From: Streptomyces shenzhenensis
GTDB lineage: Bacteria > Actinomycetota > Actinomycetes > Streptomycetales > Streptomycetaceae
Assembly: GCF_003688995.1 (NCBI RefSeq)
Contig: NZ_PENI01000013.1
Span: 62,001 to 126,000, forward strand
Reading direction: 5' to 3'
Length of the DNA stretch: 64,000 bases
Shown here piece by piece: positions 16,683-25,109 of the stretch. The notes beneath the pieces were generated by a model that was not told where the DNA came from, did no database searches, and saw only the letters and a program-made list of their open reading frames with translations. Every line of letters starts with the position of its first letter. The first letter of the stretch is position 1. Made by a program: the position numbers and the translations under genes.

Positions 16683-17036
16683 TCAGCGGTCCTCGACGAG
16701 GCGCACCAGGTCGCGCTCGTTGCGCTCGGCGCGGCGCACGTACCAGCGGGCGAGCAGGACGAGCGGCGCGTACAGGCCGAAGCCGAGCACCAGCCATTCG
16801 AGGCGGCGGGCTTCCGGGGCCGCCGCGAACACCAGCGGCAGCGGACCGACCAGCAGCACCAGGACCGCGAACACGGTCAGGGAGGCGCGCAGTTGGGTGC
16901 GCATCAGGGAGCGCACATAGGTGTGGCCGAGGGTGGTCTGCTCGTCGATCTCGGTGCGCGGCCTGAGGTGGCCGGGGGTGCGGCGGGTGCGGCGGGGCGG
17001 TCCGGTGACGACGACCCGGCGTTCGGTGGGCTCCAT
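16683..17036 (-). CDS. Small membrane protein accompanying the symporter
   Basis: 117 aa with two hydrophobic helices at about residues 52-72 (LTVFAVLVLLVGPLPLVFAAA) and 79-97 (LEWLVLGFGLYAPLVLLARW). A basic N-terminus contains EIDEQTTLGHTYVRSLMRTQ, and the C-terminus is a charged helix. Its place, size and topology recall the DUF485 proteins encoded beside ActP symporters in many bacteria, though I cannot confirm homology. Gaps of 11 bases to the regulator upstream and 20 bases to the symporter downstream imply one transcript. Confidence 0.75.
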   Translation of the reverse strand: MEPTERRVVVTGPPRRTRRTPGHLRPRTEIDEQTTLGHTYVRSLMRTQLRASLTVFAVLVLLVGPLPLVFAAAPEARRLEWLVLGFGLYAPLVLLARWYVRRAERNERDLVRLVEDR

Positions 17037-17047
17037 CGCGGCCTCCT

Positions 17048-17800
17048 CTATCCGGTGGTGCGGCGCATCAGCAGGTCCCGCAGCTCACGGGCGTGGCGCC
17101 GGCTGACCTGGAGTTCCTCGCCGCCGACCAGGACGCTCACGGTGCCCGCGTCCAGCCGGAGTTCGCCGACGTGGCGGAGCGCGACGAGGTGGCGGCGGTG
17201 GATGCGGACGAAGCCCCGGGAGCGCCAGCGGTCCTCCAGGGTGGACAGCGGGATGCGGACGAGGTGGCTGCCGCGGTCGGTGTGCAGCCGGGCGTAGTCC
17301 CCCTGGGCCTCGACATGGGTGATGTCGTCGACGGCGACGAAGCGGGTCACGCCGCCGAGTTCGACGGGCAGCTGGTCCGGGTCGGGTTCGTGCACGGGTA
17401 TGCGGGGGGCGCCGCGCACCTCGGCGACCCGGCGCACGGCCTCGCCGAGCCGCTCCTTGCGGACCGGTTTGAGGACGTAGTCGACGGCCTTGAGGTCGAA
17501 GGCGCGCACCGCGAAGTCCTCGTGCGCGGTGACGAACACGACCAGCGGCGGATCCGCGAAGCCGGTCAGCAGCCGGGCCATCTCCAGACCGTCTAGGCCG
17601 GGCATCTGCACGTCGAGGAAGACGACGTCGATGGCGTCGGGCCCGTCGGGTCCGGACTCCAGCGCGCGGGTGATCCGGCGCAGCGCCTCGGTGGCGTCGC
17701 CGGCCCCCTCGACGCTGCCGATGCGTGGATCGGCGTGCAGGAGGTAGAGGAGTTCCTCCAGCGAGGGGCGTTCGTCGTCGACGGCGAGGGCGCGCAGCAT
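17048..17800 (-). CDS. LytTR-family response regulator
   Basis: 250 aa. The receiver domain covers residues 1-120: acidic pocket VDDE near the start, phospho-acceptor Asp63 in VVFLDVQMPGLDG, VTAHEDFAVRAF and the conserved Lys in DYVLKPVRKERL. A linker leads to a LytTR DNA-binding domain: VAVDDITHVEAQGDYARLHT, LSTLEDRW, FVRIHRRHLVALRHV and LQVSRRHARELRDLL. First gene of the operon that ends with the LytS-type kinase, so the two form a carboxylate-sensing pair around the symporter. It is divergent from the Lrp gene, 77 bases apart. Confidence 0.93.
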   Translation of the reverse strand: MLRALAVDDERPSLEELLYLLHADPRIGSVEGAGDATEALRRITRALESGPDGPDAIDVVFLDVQMPGLDGLEMARLLTGFADPPLVVFVTAHEDFAVRAFDLKAVDYVLKPVRKERLGEAVRRVAEVRGAPRIPVHEPDPDQLPVELGGVTRFVAVDDITHVEAQGDYARLHTDRGSHLVRIPLSTLEDRWRSRGFVRIHRRHLVALRHVGELRLDAGTVSVLVGGEELQVSRRHARELRDLLMRRTTG

Positions 17801-17877
17801 GAAGGTGGAGTGTAGGTGGAATCCGTACGGGTGGACATGTGCCGGGCGTGGACGTTCCCGCTGGATACAGTGCCCGC

Positions 17878-18363
17878 ATGAACAGCAGGACCGCCCCGTT
17901 CGACGAACTCGACCGGAAGATCGTCACCGCGCTCATGGCGAACGCCAGGAGCAGCTTCGCCGAGATCGGCTCCGCGATCGGGCTGTCGGCCACCGCGGTC
18001 AAGCGGCGCGTGGACCGGCTGCGCGAGACGGGTGTGATCACCGGCTTCACGGCCACGGTGAAGCCGGCGGCGCTCGGCTGGCGCACCGAGGCGTATGTCG
18101 AGGTGTACTGCGAGGGTGCGGCACCGCCGCGGCGGCTGGCCGAGGTGGTGCGCAACCATCCGGAGATCACGGCCGCGATGACGGTGACGGGCGGCGCGGA
18201 CGCGCTGCTGCATGTGCGGGCGCGGGACGTCGGGCACTTCGAGGAGGTGCTGGAGCGGATCCGGGTGGAGCCGTTCATCCGGAAGACGATCAGCGTGATG
18301 GTGCTGTCCCATCTGCTGCCGGAGAGCCCGGAGGCCGCCGCGACCCACGCCGCGCCCGAGTAA
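17878..18363 (+). CDS. Lrp/AsnC-family transcriptional regulator
   Basis: 161 aa. The N-terminal winged helix includes LDRKIVTALMANARSSFAEIG and the recognition region GLSATAVKRRVDRLRETGVI; the C-terminal RAM domain has the alpha/beta ligand fold ending in RIRVEPFIRKTISVMVLS. ATG 17878 starts MNSRTAPFDELDRK. The neighbouring ddaH-rocD pair starts 154 bases downstream on the same strand, so control of arginine/ornithine breakdown is the likely job; Lrp proteins often regulate such genes in response to amino acids. That target is inferred. Confidence 0.9.
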   Translation: MNSRTAPFDELDRKIVTALMANARSSFAEIGSAIGLSATAVKRRVDRLRETGVITGFTATVKPAALGWRTEAYVEVYCEGAAPPRRLAEVVRNHPEITAAMTVTGGADALLHVRARDVGHFEEVLERIRVEPFIRKTISVMVLSHLLPESPEAAATHAAPE

Positions 18364-18517
18364 ACCCCGGCGCGCGCAGCGATACTGCGTCTTCGCCGCT
18401 CACAACGCAGCATTCCTGCGCTCACGCGCAGCTCTCCTTTCTTGTCCGCCATCTCCGTTACTTCCTACCTTGGTGCCACCCTCAGTCGACACCGCAGGAA
18501 AGCGGAGGATCACCTCT

Positions 18518-19330
18518 GTGCCCGACAGCCGTGTGCCGCGCCTCCGGCGCTTCCTCGTCTGCGAACCCAGACACTTCGCCGTCCAGTACGCGATCAATCC
18601 CTGGATGCATCCCGACACCAGGGTCGACGTCGACCTGGCCCAGGAGCAGTGGCAGGCGCTGATCCGCGCCTACCTCGCCCACGGGCACACGGTCGACACC
18701 GTGCCCCCCGTCCCCGGCCTGCCGGACATGGTCTTCGCCGCGAACTCGGCGGTCGTCGTCGGCGGCCGTGTCTTCGGCTCCCTCTTCCACGCGCCCCAGC
18801 GCCGGCCCGAGTCGCTCCACTACGACCTGTGGTTCAAGACGGCGGGCTACGAGGTGTACCGCCCCGAGTCGGTGTGCGAGGGCGAGGGCGACCTGGTGCC
18901 GACGAGCCGGTACGTGCTCGCCGGCACCGGTTTCCGCACGACCCGCGACGCCCACCGCGAGGCGCAGGAGTTCTTCGGCCTGCCGGTGATCAGCCTGACC
19001 CTGGTGGACCCGTACTTCTACCACCTGGACACGGCGCTGTTCGTCCTCGACGAGCACACCATCGCCTACTACCCCGAGGCCTTCTCCCCCGGCAGCCGCG
19101 AGGTGCTCGCGCGGCTGTACCCCGACGCGGTGCTCGCCACCCGCGACGACGCGATGGCGTTCGGTCTGAACTCCGTCTCCGACGGGCGCCACGTCTTCAT
19201 CGCGCCGCGGGCCGAGGCCCTCGCCGCGCGCCTCGCCGACCACGGCTTTGTCCCCGTCCCCGTCGACCTGTCGGAGTTCCACAAGGCCGGCGGTGGCATC
19301 AAGTGCTGCACCCAGGAGATCCGTTCATGA
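18518..19330 (+). CDS. ddaH: Dimethylargininase (N-omega,N-omega-dimethylarginine dimethylaminohydrolase)
   Basis: 270 aa of the guanidino-modifying superfamily. It hydrolyses methylated arginines (or arginine) to citrulline. Seen are PGLPDMVFAANSAVV, FRTTRDAHREAQEFFG, the active-site His169 in YFYHLDTAL, and the C-terminal nucleophile in GGGIKCCTQEIRS (Cys263 or Cys264). GTG 18518 follows GCGGAGGA at 8 bases; an upstream in-frame ATG at 18470 is not preceded by a ribosome site. Its TGA overlaps the rocD ATG by the sequence ATGA, so the two are translationally coupled. Confidence 0.9.
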   Translation: MPDSRVPRLRRFLVCEPRHFAVQYAINPWMHPDTRVDVDLAQEQWQALIRAYLAHGHTVDTVPPVPGLPDMVFAANSAVVVGGRVFGSLFHAPQRRPESLHYDLWFKTAGYEVYRPESVCEGEGDLVPTSRYVLAGTGFRTTRDAHREAQEFFGLPVISLTLVDPYFYHLDTALFVLDEHTIAYYPEAFSPGSREVLARLYPDAVLATRDDAMAFGLNSVSDGRHVFIAPRAEALAARLADHGFVPVPVDLSEFHKAGGGIKCCTQEIRS

Positions 19331-20544
19331 CAGCACCCGCACGCACGCGTACGTCCGCCGACCTCATCCGCGCGGAGGAGCCGGTCCTCGCGCACAACTA
19401 CCACCCGCTGCCCGTGGTCGTCGCGCGTGCCGAGGGCGTCTGGGTGGAGGACGTCGAGGGCCGCCGCTACCTGGACATGCTGGCCGGCTACTCGGCCCTC
19501 AACTTCGGCCACCGCCATCCGGCGCTGATCGAGGCCGCCCACCGCCAGCTCGACCGGCTGACCCTCACCTCGCGCGCCTTCCACCACGACCGGCTCGCCG
19601 GGTTCGCCGCGCGCCTGGCCCGCTTGACCGGGCACGACATGGTGCTGCCGATGAACACCGGCGCCGAGGCGGTGGAGAGCGGCATCAAGGTCGCCCGGAA
19701 GTGGGCGTACGAGGTCAAGGGCGTCCCCGCCGACCGGGCCACGATCGTGGTCGCGGCGGAGAACTTCCACGGCCGTACGACGACGATCGTCGGCTTCTCG
19801 ACGGACGAGTCGGCGCGGGCCGGCTTCGGCCCGTTCACCCCGGGCTTCCGGATCGTCCCGTACAACGACCTGGCCGCGCTGGAGGCGGCGGTCGACGAGA
19901 CGACGGCGGCGGTGCTGATCGAGCCGATCCAGGGCGAGGCCGGGGTCGTGATCCCGGACGACGGCTATCTCACCGGGGTGCGCGAGCTGACCCGGAGCGC
20001 GGGCTGTCTGTTCGTCGCGGACGAGATCCAGTCGGGCCTGGGCCGCACCGGCCGCACCCTCGCCGTGGAGCACGAGTCCGTCGTGCCCGATGTGGTGCTG
20101 CTCGGCAAGGCGCTCGGCGGCGGCATCGTGCCGGTCTCCGCGGTACTGGCGCGCCGCGACGTGCTGGGTGTGCTGCGGCCGGGCGAGCACGGTTCGACGT
20201 TCGGTGGCAACCCGCTGGCGGCGGCGGTCGGCACGGCGGTGGTGGAGCTCCTGGAGACCGGCGAGTTCCAGCGCCGGGCGGCCGACCTGGGCGTGGTCCT
20301 GCGGGACGGGCTGACGGCGCTGGTGGGCCGGGGTGTGGTCGGCTTCCGCTCGCGCGGGCTGTGGGCGGGGGTGGACATCGACCCGGCGATCGGCACCGGC
20401 CGCGAGGTCGGTGAGCGGCTGCTGCGGGAGGGGGTCCTGGTCAAGGACACCCACGGATCCACGATCCGGCTGGCGCCGCCGCTGACGATCACCGCCGACG
20501 AGCTGCGGTCCGCGCTCGGGGCGCTGGAGAAGGTGCTGGTCTGA
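19327..20544 (+). CDS. rocD: Ornithine aminotransferase
   Basis: 405 aa, class III PLP aminotransferase. It converts ornithine and 2-oxoglutarate to glutamate semialdehyde and glutamate. Characteristic stretches are MLAGYSALNFGHRHP, NTGAEAVESGIKVARKW, the cofactor-binding FVADEIQSGLGRTG and the Schiff-base lysine in LLGKALGGGIVPVSA, followed by HGSTFGGNPLAAA. The start overlaps the ddaH stop. Together with DDAH it gives a short route from methylarginine or arginine-derived compounds to glutamate. A 12-bp perfect hairpin follows the stop. Confidence 0.93.
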   Translation: MTAPARTRTSADLIRAEEPVLAHNYHPLPVVVARAEGVWVEDVEGRRYLDMLAGYSALNFGHRHPALIEAAHRQLDRLTLTSRAFHHDRLAGFAARLARLTGHDMVLPMNTGAEAVESGIKVARKWAYEVKGVPADRATIVVAAENFHGRTTTIVGFSTDESARAGFGPFTPGFRIVPYNDLAALEAAVDETTAAVLIEPIQGEAGVVIPDDGYLTGVRELTRSAGCLFVADEIQSGLGRTGRTLAVEHESVVPDVVLLGKALGGGIVPVSAVLARRDVLGVLRPGEHGSTFGGNPLAAAVGTAVVELLETGEFQRRAADLGVVLRDGLTALVGRGVVGFRSRGLWAGVDIDPAIGTGREVGERLLREGVLVKDTHGSTIRLAPPLTITADELRSALGALEKVLV

Positions 20545-20551
20545 GGCGTGC

Positions 20552-20584
20552 CCGTCCCCTCCCTGCCGTACCGGGAGGGGACGG
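20552..20584. terminator. Strong bidirectional terminator between rocD and the DUF305 gene
   Basis: CCGTCCCCTCCC and GGGAGGGGACGG pair perfectly over 12 bp around a 9-base loop. It lies between convergent genes, 8 bases after the rocD stop and 8 bases from the opposing stop. Confidence 0.85.
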
Positions 20585-20591
20585 CCCGCGG

Positions 20592-21221
20592 TCAGCCCCG
20601 GCCGAGCAGCTGCCGCATCTCCTCGATCTCGGCGCGCTGCGCGGTCACGACGGCGTCGGCCAGGCTCTTGGCCGGACCGTAGGCGCCCTCGGACTTCTCC
20701 GTCGCGGCCATCTCGACGGCGCCCTTGTGGTGTTCGACCATCATGGTCAGGAACATCGTGTCGAAGTCCTTCCCTGTGGCCTTCTCCAGTGCGGTCATGT
20801 CCTTGTCGTCCATCATTCCGGCCATGCCGGAGTGGCCGGTGTGGGCCATGCCCGCCGTGGGCACCTTCTCGTCCCACGCCGTGAGCCAGCCGGTCATCGT
20901 GGTGATCTCCGGGTCCTGCGCCTTCTCGATGCGGGTGGCGAGGTCCTTGACCTGGGCGGAGGAGGCGTGATCAGCGGCGAGCCGGGCCATGTCGAGGGCC
21001 TGCCGGTGGTGCGGGATCATGCCCTGCGCGAAGGCGACGTCCTGGGCGTTGTGCGCTGCGGTGGCGGCGTCCGCGCTCGCGAACGGCGCGGCGCCGTGGC
21101 CCGTGTTGCCGCTGCCGCCGTCGCTGCCGCAGGCGGCGAGGACGAGCGCGGCGCCCGCCGCGGCGAGGCCGAGGGCCATGCGGCGTGCCGGGACAGGGGT
21201 GGTGGTGCTTCGGGTGGTCAT
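20592..21221 (-). CDS. DUF305 lipoprotein, His/Met-rich
   Basis: 209 aa. A lipoprotein signal with lipobox LAAC puts Cys31 at the mature N-terminus, so the protein sits on the outer face of the membrane. The DUF305 core shows two histidine-pair helices, FAQGMIPHHRQALDMARLA and MMVEHHKGAVEMAATEKS, separated by a Met/His/Asp-rich loop (GMAHTGHSGMAGMMDDKDM). Such proteins are associated with copper or other metal handling, but the function is not settled. ATG 21221 follows CAGGAG. It lies downstream of the DUF6153 gene on the same strand (83-base gap). Confidence 0.88.
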   Translation of the reverse strand: MTTRSTTTPVPARRMALGLAAAGAALVLAACGSDGGSGNTGHGAAPFASADAATAAHNAQDVAFAQGMIPHHRQALDMARLAADHASSAQVKDLATRIEKAQDPEITTMTGWLTAWDEKVPTAGMAHTGHSGMAGMMDDKDMTALEKATGKDFDTMFLTMMVEHHKGAVEMAATEKSEGAYGPAKSLADAVVTAQRAEIEEMRQLLGRG

Positions 21222-21304
21222 GCGTGAACTCCTGCTGTGCGAAACGATCGTGGGAACGCTGAGCACCGCTCGACCGGTAGGTCCGGGAGCGGTGGTCGTG
21301 GCTT

Positions 21305-21700
21305 CTAGATCCGCAGGAGCTGGAGTTCCGCCAGGGACGGTGGGGCGCGGGCGCCCTCGGGCGCCGCGGCCGGGCGCGCGCCGACCCGGTCGGCGCGCAC
21401 GACGGCGGTCACCGGGTGTGGGACGAGCGCGGGCAGGCCCGGCCCCCAGCTGACGGCGCCCGACGCGCAGGTCGGGTCGGCGTGGCGCGCGTGGTGTCCG
21501 CCGCAGTTCCCGTCGTCCGGGCAGTCCGGTTCGGCGGCGACCACGGCCGTCCCGCGCGGGCCGGGACCGTGGCCCTGGTGGGCGACGGCGCCGCCCGGGG
21601 CCAGCGCGTGCATGCCGAGCAGCCCGGCCAGCAGCCCGAGCACGAGCAGTACCCGCCACCGCCGCGGGGGCGGGGACGGGTGCCGCTCGGTTCCGGTCAT
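21305..21700 (-). CDS. DUF6153-like small secreted/membrane protein with Cys/His cluster
   Basis: 131 aa. A basic start (MTGTERHPSPPPRRWR) precedes one hydrophobic helix, VLLVLGLLAGLLGMHALAPG, then an extracytoplasmic region with the cluster CPDDGNCGGHHARHADPTC and a proline/alanine-rich tail. An ATG three codons earlier (21709) is equally possible. From memory this matches the DUF6153 family, often found upstream of DUF305 genes in Streptomyces, as here. The cluster suggests metal or redox binding outside the cell; that is inference. Confidence 0.72.
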   Translation of the reverse strand: MTGTERHPSPPPRRWRVLLVLGLLAGLLGMHALAPGGAVAHQGHGPGPRGTAVVAAEPDCPDDGNCGGHHARHADPTCASGAVSWGPGLPALVPHPVTAVVRADRVGARPAAAPEGARAPPSLAELQLLRI

Positions 21701-21910
21701 CGCGCCCATCCTAGGGGCGCCGAACAGCCGCCCCACGGACGACGCGCCTCCCGGCGGGACGCCTCCCGCCGGGACGGCCACCGGCCGCCGGTCGGTCGTC
21801 GGTCGGGCGGGTCGGCTGGTTCTCGTCTCGGCTCCTGCGGACGTCCCTGATCTCCTGTGCCGCGTGCCGTGACGGCGACGGCCAGGGCGGTCCCGAGCGC
21901 TCCTGTCGCC

Positions 21911-21945
21911 GCGCAGCCCCGGCGGGCGGGCCGTCCGGGCTGCGC
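21911..21945 (-). terminator. Terminator after the flotillin gene
   Basis: GCGCAGCCC and GGGCTGCGC are perfect 9-base arms around a 17-base loop, beginning 21 bases past the flotillin stop in its direction of transcription. Confidence 0.65.
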
Positions 21946-21966
21946 GCTCGGCTCGGTGGAGCCGGG

Positions 21967-23436
21967 TCAGTCGGCGATCTCGATCCTGCCGTTGGCCTCG
22001 GCGGGGGCGGCGGCCGTGGCGGGGGCCTGACCCGCGACCCGTCCGGTGAGCCCCTTCAGCAGTTCGGCGAGGTCCACACCCGTGGTGGAGCCGAGCAGTT
22101 CGACGCCCTGGGCCACGTTGTCGGCGACGGTCCGGGTCAACTGGCTCGCCCCGTCGGTGGAGATGACCGTCATCTTGTCGACCGCGCTGAGCGGCTCGGC
22201 GGCCTTGGCGACGACGTGCGGGAGCACCTCGACGAGCATCTGCAGCACGGCCGCGTCGCCGTACTGGGCGAACGCGTCGGCCTTCTTCCGCATCGCCTCG
22301 GCCTCGGCCTCACCGGTCGCGCCGATGGCCGCCGCCTGCGCCTCGCCCTCCAGCCGGACGGCCTCGGCCAGCGCGCTGCGGCGCTGCTTCTCGCCCTCAC
22401 CGGTCAGCCGGGCCCGCTCGGCCTCCGCCTGGGCGGCGGCGATCCCGGCCAGCCGCTCCGCCTCGGCCTGCTTGACCCGGGCCACGCGCTTGGCCTCGGC
22501 CTCCTGCTCGGCGGCGTACCGCTGGGCGTCGGCCGGCTTGCGGACCTGGGTGTCGAGCTGGCGGTCGGTGAGCGCGGCCTGCCGCTCGGCGACCTTCTCC
22601 TGCTGGGCGAGGATCTCCTGCTGGCGTGCGGCCTCGGCGAGCGGTCCCGCGGCGGCCGCACGGGCGCCGGCCTCGTCCGTCTCGGCCTTGATCTCCGCCT
22701 GCCGCAGCGCGAACGTCCGCTGGGCGACGGCGATCTCCTCCTCCGCCTTCAGCCGGGCCTGCTCGGCGGCCCGCCGGGCCTCCGCCTCGGCGATGTCGGC
22801 CTCCTGCCTGGCGCGGGCGGCCTCGGGCCGGCCGAGGTCCTCCAGGTAGGAGCCCTCGGTGGTGATGTCCTGGATCTGGAAGGCGTCCAGCACCAGTCCC
22901 TGGCCGGACAGGCTGGCCTCCGCCTCCTCGGCGACCTGCCCGGCGAAGGCGGCCCGGTCCCGGATGACGTCCTCGACGGACATCCGGCCGACGATGGCGC
23001 GCAGCGCGCCGGAGAGCACCTCCTGGGTGAAGCCGACGATGCCGTCCTGCTGCATGAGGAAGCGCTGGGCGGCGGCGCGGATCGAGTCCTCGGTGCCGCC
23101 CACCTTCACGATGGCGACACCGTCCAGGTTGGCCTTCACGCCGCGCAGCGTGACCGCGCCGCGCACCGCGACCGGGATGTGCCGCGAGGACAGGTCGAGG
23201 GTGAACTTCTGCTGCACGAACGGCACGACGAACACACCGCCGCCGACCACGACCTTCTGGCCGCTGTTGTCGGTGAAGACCCGGCCGGTCTCCGGGTCGG
23301 TGGCCTTCTTGCCGCGCCGTCCGGTGACGATGAACGCCTCGCTCGGGCCGGCCACCTTGTAGCGGGTGACGACCACCAGGCCGAGCAGGACGAGGAGTAC
23401 GACGACTCCGACGACGGCGATGACGACTGGACTCAT
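21967..23436 (-). CDS. Flotillin-like SPFH-domain membrane protein
   Basis: 489 aa. One N-terminal membrane helix (VVIAVVGVVVLLVLLGLVVV), an SPFH/PHB domain to about residue 190 (SEAFIVTGRRGKK; TLDLSSRHIPVAVRGAVTLRG), then a long Ala/Glu/Arg-rich coiled coil (about 200-380) with many EAE and AER heptads, and a C-terminal oligomerisation part. Flotillins organise ordered membrane domains. It sits 95 bases downstream of an NfeD-like gene, the arrangement also known from Bacillus (yuaF-yuaG), which supports a shared role in membrane organisation or stress. Confidence 0.92.
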   Translation of the reverse strand: MSPVVIAVVGVVVLLVLLGLVVVTRYKVAGPSEAFIVTGRRGKKATDPETGRVFTDNSGQKVVVGGGVFVVPFVQQKFTLDLSSRHIPVAVRGAVTLRGVKANLDGVAIVKVGGTEDSIRAAAQRFLMQQDGIVGFTQEVLSGALRAIVGRMSVEDVIRDRAAFAGQVAEEAEASLSGQGLVLDAFQIQDITTEGSYLEDLGRPEAARARQEADIAEAEARRAAEQARLKAEEEIAVAQRTFALRQAEIKAETDEAGARAAAAGPLAEAARQQEILAQQEKVAERQAALTDRQLDTQVRKPADAQRYAAEQEAEAKRVARVKQAEAERLAGIAAAQAEAERARLTGEGEKQRRSALAEAVRLEGEAQAAAIGATGEAEAEAMRKKADAFAQYGDAAVLQMLVEVLPHVVAKAAEPLSAVDKMTVISTDGASQLTRTVADNVAQGVELLGSTTGVDLAELLKGLTGRVAGQAPATAAAPAEANGRIEIAD

Positions 23437-23531
23437 GATGGATTCCCCTCAGCCCTCCCAGGGGACGGCAGATCGTTGCGGGTGGTTCGGTCGAGCGGGT
23501 GGGCGCCGGGTGCGGACTGCGGTGGGAGCGG

Positions 23532-24047
23532 TCAGCGTTCCACCGGGAGCACGGACACCGCCGTCTGCGACAGCGCCTCCGCGACCCAGACCTCGGTGCC
23601 CCGCGGCACCGGCGCCGGACTCTTCGCCGCGAGCTTCACCGGCTGCCCGGCCCGGTGGATCAGCACTTCGCCGTAGCCGTCCGCCGGGATGGCCGTCACC
23701 ACGGAGCCGGCGGCGCCGATCAGGTCGTCGTCGCGCGGCGCGGCGCCGGACCGGTCGTCGAGCAGGACGCGGCTGAGGCGGTAGGCGAGCCAGCCCGTGC
23801 CGGCTCCGGCGGGCACGCCGACGGCGGTGGCGACGACCGCGCCCAGCCCGGTGGCGCCCATGACGATCGCCCCCGAGAAGCCGAACATCGACACGAAGCC
23901 GGCGATGACCGGGAGCGACAGCCAGCCGTCGAAGAGGCCGTCGACCGCGTCGGCGCCGCCGAAGAGTCCTTCGAGGAAGCCGTCGAAGAGGAGGGAGAGC
24001 GCGAGGAGTACGACTCCCGCGATGCCGAGTCCGAGAAACCAGGCCAT
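23532..24047 (-). CDS. NfeD-like membrane protein with OB-fold tail
   Basis: 171 aa. Hydrophobic helices at the N-terminus (MAWFLGLGIAGVVLLALSL) and in the middle (FVSMFGFSGAIVMGATGLGAV..., GAGTGWLAYRLSRVLL), then a soluble domain from about residue 105 beginning DDDLIGAAGSVVTAIPADGYGE, which looks like the small NfeD OB-fold. ATG 24047 is chosen because the first residues then form a membrane helix; the frame upstream is unrelated. It precedes the flotillin gene on the same strand. Confidence 0.8.
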   Translation of the reverse strand: MAWFLGLGIAGVVLLALSLLFDGFLEGLFGGADAVDGLFDGWLSLPVIAGFVSMFGFSGAIVMGATGLGAVVATAVGVPAGAGTGWLAYRLSRVLLDDRSGAAPRDDDLIGAAGSVVTAIPADGYGEVLIHRAGQPVKLAAKSPAPVPRGTEVWVAEALSQTAVSVLPVER

Positions 24048-24315
24048 CCGCTTCCGCCCCCCTTTCCGCGCGGCCACCGTGCCGGTGAACGCATGTTCAC
24101 ATGGCTTCACCGGTCCGGTCATTGCCCGGCCCCGGCAATCTTCCGGCCCCTTCGATGCCGTGTCTCGTCCCCCGGAGGCAGCCGGTTCCCACCGGCAGGG
24201 TGCGGCGTCGCACCGGGTCCGGCCGGACCGGGTGCACCTAGACTGACACCCACGGCACGCCGGTTGATCCACGGAGCGTGGTGGTCGAGCGATCCGCCCG
24301 AGTCAGGAGCGCCCC

Positions 24316-25041
24316 TTGTTCTACTACCTGCTCAAGTATGTGCTGCTGGGGCCGCTGCTCAGGCTGGTCTTCCGGCCCCGCACGGAGGGGCTGGACCACG
24401 TGCCCGCGTCCGGTCCTGCCATCGTCGCCGGCAACCATCTCTCGTTCTCCGACCACTTCCTGATGCCCGCGATACTCAGACGGCGCATCACGTTCCTCGC
24501 CAAGGCCGAGTACTTCACCGGTCCTGGCGTCAAGGGCCGGCTGACCGCGTTCTTCTTCCGCAGCGCGGGCCAGATCCCGGTGGACCGCTCCGGCAAGGAC
24601 GCCGGTCAGGCCGCGATCCGCGAGGGCCTCGGCGTACTGCGCAGGGGCGAGCTGCTCGGCATCTACCCGGAGGGCACCCGCTCGCACGACGGCCGTCTGT
24701 ACAAGGGCAAGGTCGGCGTCGCCGTGATGGCGCTGAGGGCCGGCGTCCCGGTCGTCCCGTGCGCGATGATCGGCACGTTCGAGGCGCAGCCGCCGGGCAA
24801 GGTCATTCCGCATCTGCACCCCGTCGTCATCCGCTTCGGCACCCCCCTCGACTTCTCCCGCTACGCCGGCATGGAGAACGAGAAAGCCGTCCTGCGCGCG
24901 ATCACCGACGAGATCATGTACGCCGTCCTGACCCTGTCCGGCCAGGAGTACGTCGACCGATACGCGGCCGACGTCAAGGCGGAACAGGCCACGCCGGAGG
25001 GCGCGCGGGAGCGGCGGTTCCCGCGAGCGCCGCTGAGCTGA
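24316..25041 (+). CDS. 1-acyl-sn-glycerol-3-phosphate acyltransferase (PlsC family)
   Basis: 241 aa. The acyltransferase motifs are present: NHLSFSD (His41, Asp46), FFFRSAGQIPVDRSG, YPEGTRSHDG and VPVVPCAMIGTFE. It esterifies the second position of lysophosphatidate, or a related acceptor, at the membrane; the N-terminal FYYLLKYVLLGPLLRLVF is a membrane-associated helix. The start is TTG 24316, six bases after AGGAG, giving MFYYLLKYV. Single gene; the epimerase-like gene starts 68 bases after its stop. Confidence 0.9.
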   Translation: MFYYLLKYVLLGPLLRLVFRPRTEGLDHVPASGPAIVAGNHLSFSDHFLMPAILRRRITFLAKAEYFTGPGVKGRLTAFFFRSAGQIPVDRSGKDAGQAAIREGLGVLRRGELLGIYPEGTRSHDGRLYKGKVGVAVMALRAGVPVVPCAMIGTFEAQPPGKVIPHLHPVVIRFGTPLDFSRYAGMENEKAVLRAITDEIMYAVLTLSGQEYVDRYAADVKAEQATPEGARERRFPRAPLS

Positions 25042-25109
25042 GCCGACCCGGCCTCTGCCATCGGCAGAACGGAACGGCCCGGCGGGGTCCGGGCCCGTAC
25101 GGTCGGCCC

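Noticed and set aside
14206..16920. 904-codon open frame on the plus strand opposite the kinase and symporter genes
   Set aside because: It is antisense to well-supported genes and its product is a low-complexity Arg/Gly/His/Gln string; a by-product of high GC.
18470..19330. Upstream ATG for ddaH
   Set aside because: The 16 extra residues are not conserved in character and overlap the proper ribosome site GCGGAGGA for GTG 18518.
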